A DNA stretch of 7,022 nt, taken from an uncultured Erysipelotrichales bacterium. Its GTDB lineage: Bacteria > Bacillota_I > Bacilli_A > Erysipelotrichales > Coprobacillaceae. Position numbers and translations under genes: made by a program. Numbering within the stretch: the first letter of the stretch is position 1; each line of letters opens with the position of its first letter. Below the pieces are notes generated by a model, which saw nothing but the letters and a program-made list of their open reading frames with translations, was not told where the DNA came from and did no database searches. Positions 5,450 through 7,022 of this stretch are shown here, piece after piece. The stretch covers positions 1 through 7,022 of the forward strand of contig CAKVJS010000062.1 of assembly GCA_934754755.1 (NCBI GenBank), read 5' to 3'.

Positions 5450-6595
5450 ATGGAAAAAACAAGATTATTTACTTCCGAATCTGTATCAATGGGGCATCCT
5501 GACAAATTGTGTGATCAAATTTCAGATGCTATATTAGACGCCTGTCTGGCATCAGACCCAAATTCTAGGGTCGCCTGTGAGGTGTTTGCGACAACAAATT
5601 TACTAGTCATTGGAGGAGAAATTACGACAATGGCGCATGTGGATTATCAACAAGTAGCAAGACAAGTACTTAAAAATATTGGGTACGATAGTGAAGAAAA
5701 AGGTATGGATTATCATACTTGTGAGATTAGGGTAGTGATTGATAGTCAATCACCGGATATTGCGATGGGTACAAACGATAGTGTTGGTGGTGCCGGTGAT
5801 CAGGGGATTATGTTTGGCTATGCTTGCAAGGAGACCGAAGGCTATATGCCGCTTGCTATTTCTATGTCACATCATTTAATACGCCAAGCGACTAATAAAC
5901 GTAAAAAGGGAGAATTTCGCTTTGCTAGGCCTGATATGAAGGCACAAGTAACGATCGATTATACCAATAAAAATCCTAGAATAGATACGATTCTTATGTC
6001 TATTCAACATGATCCAGACATGGATGAAAGTATTTTTGTCCCCTACATACAAGAACATATTATGGAGGCAGTGGTTAAGAAATATAACTTAAATACAGAC
6101 TATCGAGTTTTGATTAATCCAACTGGGCGTTTTGTGATTGGTGGACCACATGGGGATACGGGACTCACGGGTCGTAAGATTATTGTCGATACCTATGGTG
6201 GTAGTGCGCGCCATGGTGGAGGGGCCTTTAGTGGAAAAGATCCTTCGAAAGTGGATCGATCAGCTGCTTATATGCTTCGCTATATTGCGAAAAATTTAGT
6301 CGCTGCGGATTTATGCGATCGCATTGAATTGCAGGTTTCTTATGCGATTGGAGTGCAGGAACCAACCTCTATTTATGTGGAAACATTTGGCACAGAAAAA
6401 GTGCCGGTTGCTGTAATTTTACAAGCCATTAAAGAAAACTTTAATTTAACACCGCAAGGAATTATAACGACTTTACAATTGTTACAACCGATTTATTGTG
6501 ATACTGCTGTACACGGTCATTTTGGACGCATGGATGTGGATTTACCTTGGGAACGATTGGATAAAGTGGAGCTGCTACGACAGTATAAAGCATAA
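5450..6595 (+). CDS. metK: S-adenosylmethionine synthase (methionine adenosyltransferase)
   Basis: A 381-residue cytoplasmic enzyme making SAM from methionine and ATP. Seen: GHPDK at 15-19 (His16 and Asp18, ATP/metal binding), the signature GAGDQG at 114-119, HGDTGLTGRK (234-243), and the P-loop-like signature GGGAFSGKD at 256-264. Length is typical for bacterial MetK. The ATG at 5450 has GGAG 5 bases upstream and gives the normal N-terminus MEKTRLFTSESVSMGHPDK. An in-frame ATG at 5414 would place the start inside the leader terminator stem and is rejected. Expression is predicted to be controlled by the SAM riboswitch and terminator at 5283-5430. It closes with its own terminator, so it is probably monocistronic, or co-transcribed with nfu by read-through. 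Confidence 0.97.
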   Translation: MEKTRLFTSESVSMGHPDKLCDQISDAILDACLASDPNSRVACEVFATTNLLVIGGEITTMAHVDYQQVARQVLKNIGYDSEEKGMDYHTCEIRVVIDSQSPDIAMGTNDSVGGAGDQGIMFGYACKETEGYMPLAISMSHHLIRQATNKRKKGEFRFARPDMKAQVTIDYTNKNPRIDTILMSIQHDPDMDESIFVPYIQEHIMEAVVKKYNLNTDYRVLINPTGRFVIGGPHGDTGLTGRKIIVDTYGGSARHGGGAFSGKDPSKVDRSAAYMLRYIAKNLVAADLCDRIELQVSYAIGVQEPTSIYVETFGTEKVPVAVILQAIKENFNLTPQGIITTLQLLQPIYCDTAVHGHFGRMDVDLPWERLDKVELLRQYKA

Positions 6596-6616
6596 AAAGA
6601 CAATACATATATATAC

Positions 6617-6656
6617 AAGTATAAGGACGTTGATCAGACGTATTTATACTTTTTTT
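6617..6656 (+). terminator. Rho-independent terminator of metK
   Basis: AAGTATAAGGACGT (6617-6630) pairs with ACGTATTTATACTT (6638-6651) over 14 positions with one G-A mismatch and one G-U, around a TGATCAG loop. A T-run continues to 6656. It begins 21 bases after the metK stop. Confidence 0.92.
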
Positions 6657-6706
6657 ATGATTATTTATCATCTTTTTTCTATCAACACTATATAAAAGGC
6701 AAGAAA

Positions 6707-6732
6707 TGCTATATACTATAAGTACTAGGAGG
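6707..6732 (+). promoter_or_regulatory. Putative extended -10 and strong ribosome binding site of metQ
   Basis: TGCTATATA (6707-6715) resembles an extended -10, with no good -35 seen, so the promoter part is tentative. AGGAGG (6727-6732) is a full Shine-Dalgarno 10 bases before the ATG. The space after the metK terminator (6657-6742) is too short for a complete S-box and shows none of its core motifs. Confidence 0.5.
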
Positions 6733-6742
6733 AATATATATT

Positions 6743-7022
6743 ATGAAGAAAGTATTAGCAGTTTTGGCAGCAATGGCTGTAGCTGTTCTGGCTTTGGCTG
6801 GCTGCGGCGGCACTGATGATAAGAAGGCTGCCACTGAAACCAAGGTACTGAAGGTAGGCGCTACCGCAGTTCCTCATGCTGAGATTCTGGAGCAGATTAA
6901 GGATGATCTGAAGGCAGAGGGCATTGATTTGCAGGTTGTTGAGTTCAATGACTATGTACAGCCAAATCTTGCTCTTAATGACAAGGAGCTGGATGCCAAC
7001 TACTTCCAGCATGCTCCATATC
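6743..7022 (+). CDS. metQ: MetQ/NlpA-family methionine-binding lipoprotein (3' truncated by window end)
   Basis: The first 93 codons of a substrate-binding lipoprotein of a methionine ABC importer. Seen: a lipoprotein signal peptide, MKK followed by a hydrophobic stretch, with the lipobox LAGC at 18-21, so Cys21 is the expected lipidated residue anchoring the mature protein to the outer face of the membrane. A short polar linker follows, then KVGATAVPHAEIL and NDKELDANYFQHAPY, which are characteristic of MetQ/NlpA. The start is supported by AGGAGG at 6727. Codon use departs sharply from every other gene here: Lys is AAG 9 of 10 times or close to it, Leu is often CTG, Glu mostly GAG, Gly always GGC. 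The partner permease and ATPase genes (metI, metN) may follow beyond the window. The family call is strong; methionine specificity follows from the family and from the adjacent metK. Confidence 0.92.
   Translation, partial: MKKVLAVLAAMAVAVLALAGCGGTDDKKAATETKVLKVGATAVPHAEILEQIKDDLKAEGIDLQVVEFNDYVQPNLALNDKELDANYFQHAPY

Noticed and set aside
6657..6742. SAM riboswitch or T-box upstream of metQ
   Set aside because: Only ~86 bases are available after the metK terminator, and neither S-box nor T-box core motifs occur.

Overview
The window looks like chromosomal DNA of a low-GC, AT-biased Bacillota (Firmicutes). Evidence: AT-rich spacers, strong AGGAG-type ribosome binding sites, hairpin-plus-T-run terminators, a class I (S-box type) SAM leader before metK, and a Bacillus-like pgi next to a YugI/CvfD-type S1 gene. 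An Erysipelotrichia-like lineage is my best guess, but it is a guess; nothing here fixes the genus. TGA is used as a normal stop.

Layout. 1-196 holds a decayed, minus-strand copy of the 3' end of pgi and its terminator. 197-648 is an AT-rich spacer with no gene I can support. 649-2808 (+) encodes a 719-residue enhancin-like M60 zinc metallopeptidase with a C-terminal mucin/carbohydrate-binding-type module, closed by a strong terminator. 2980-4634 (-) is a two-gene operon: an S1-domain RNA-binding protein followed by glucose-6-phosphate isomerase. A short divergent promoter region (4635-4787) separates it from a small NifU-C/Nfu-type iron-sulfur scaffold gene (4788-5033, +). Then comes a promoter, a possible 40-codon leader ORF, a SAM riboswitch with overlapping antiterminator and terminator, and metK (5450-6595, +). 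After the metK terminator, a MetQ/NlpA-type methionine-binding lipoprotein gene starts at 6743 and runs off the end.

How the parts fit. The right half is a sulfur/methionine neighbourhood: Nfu supplies Fe-S clusters, MetK makes SAM, the leader upstream of metK should sense SAM, and MetQ should capture methionine for an ABC importer (metN/metI would lie beyond the window). The left half is core glycolysis plus an apparent insertion: the peptidase gene sits between an intact and a degraded copy of the same ~185-bp pgi tail, as expected if it arrived through a duplication or recombination event at the pgi terminus.

Most notable points: (1) a divergent SAM-I-like riboswitch whose P1, antiterminator and terminator pairings can all be drawn; (2) the pgi-tail direct repeat bracketing the M60 gene; (3) an M60 enhancin-like protein without a recognisable signal peptide; (4) a sharp switch of codon usage at metQ, suggesting transfer from another lineage. 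I see no CRISPR array, insertion sequence, tRNA or rRNA.
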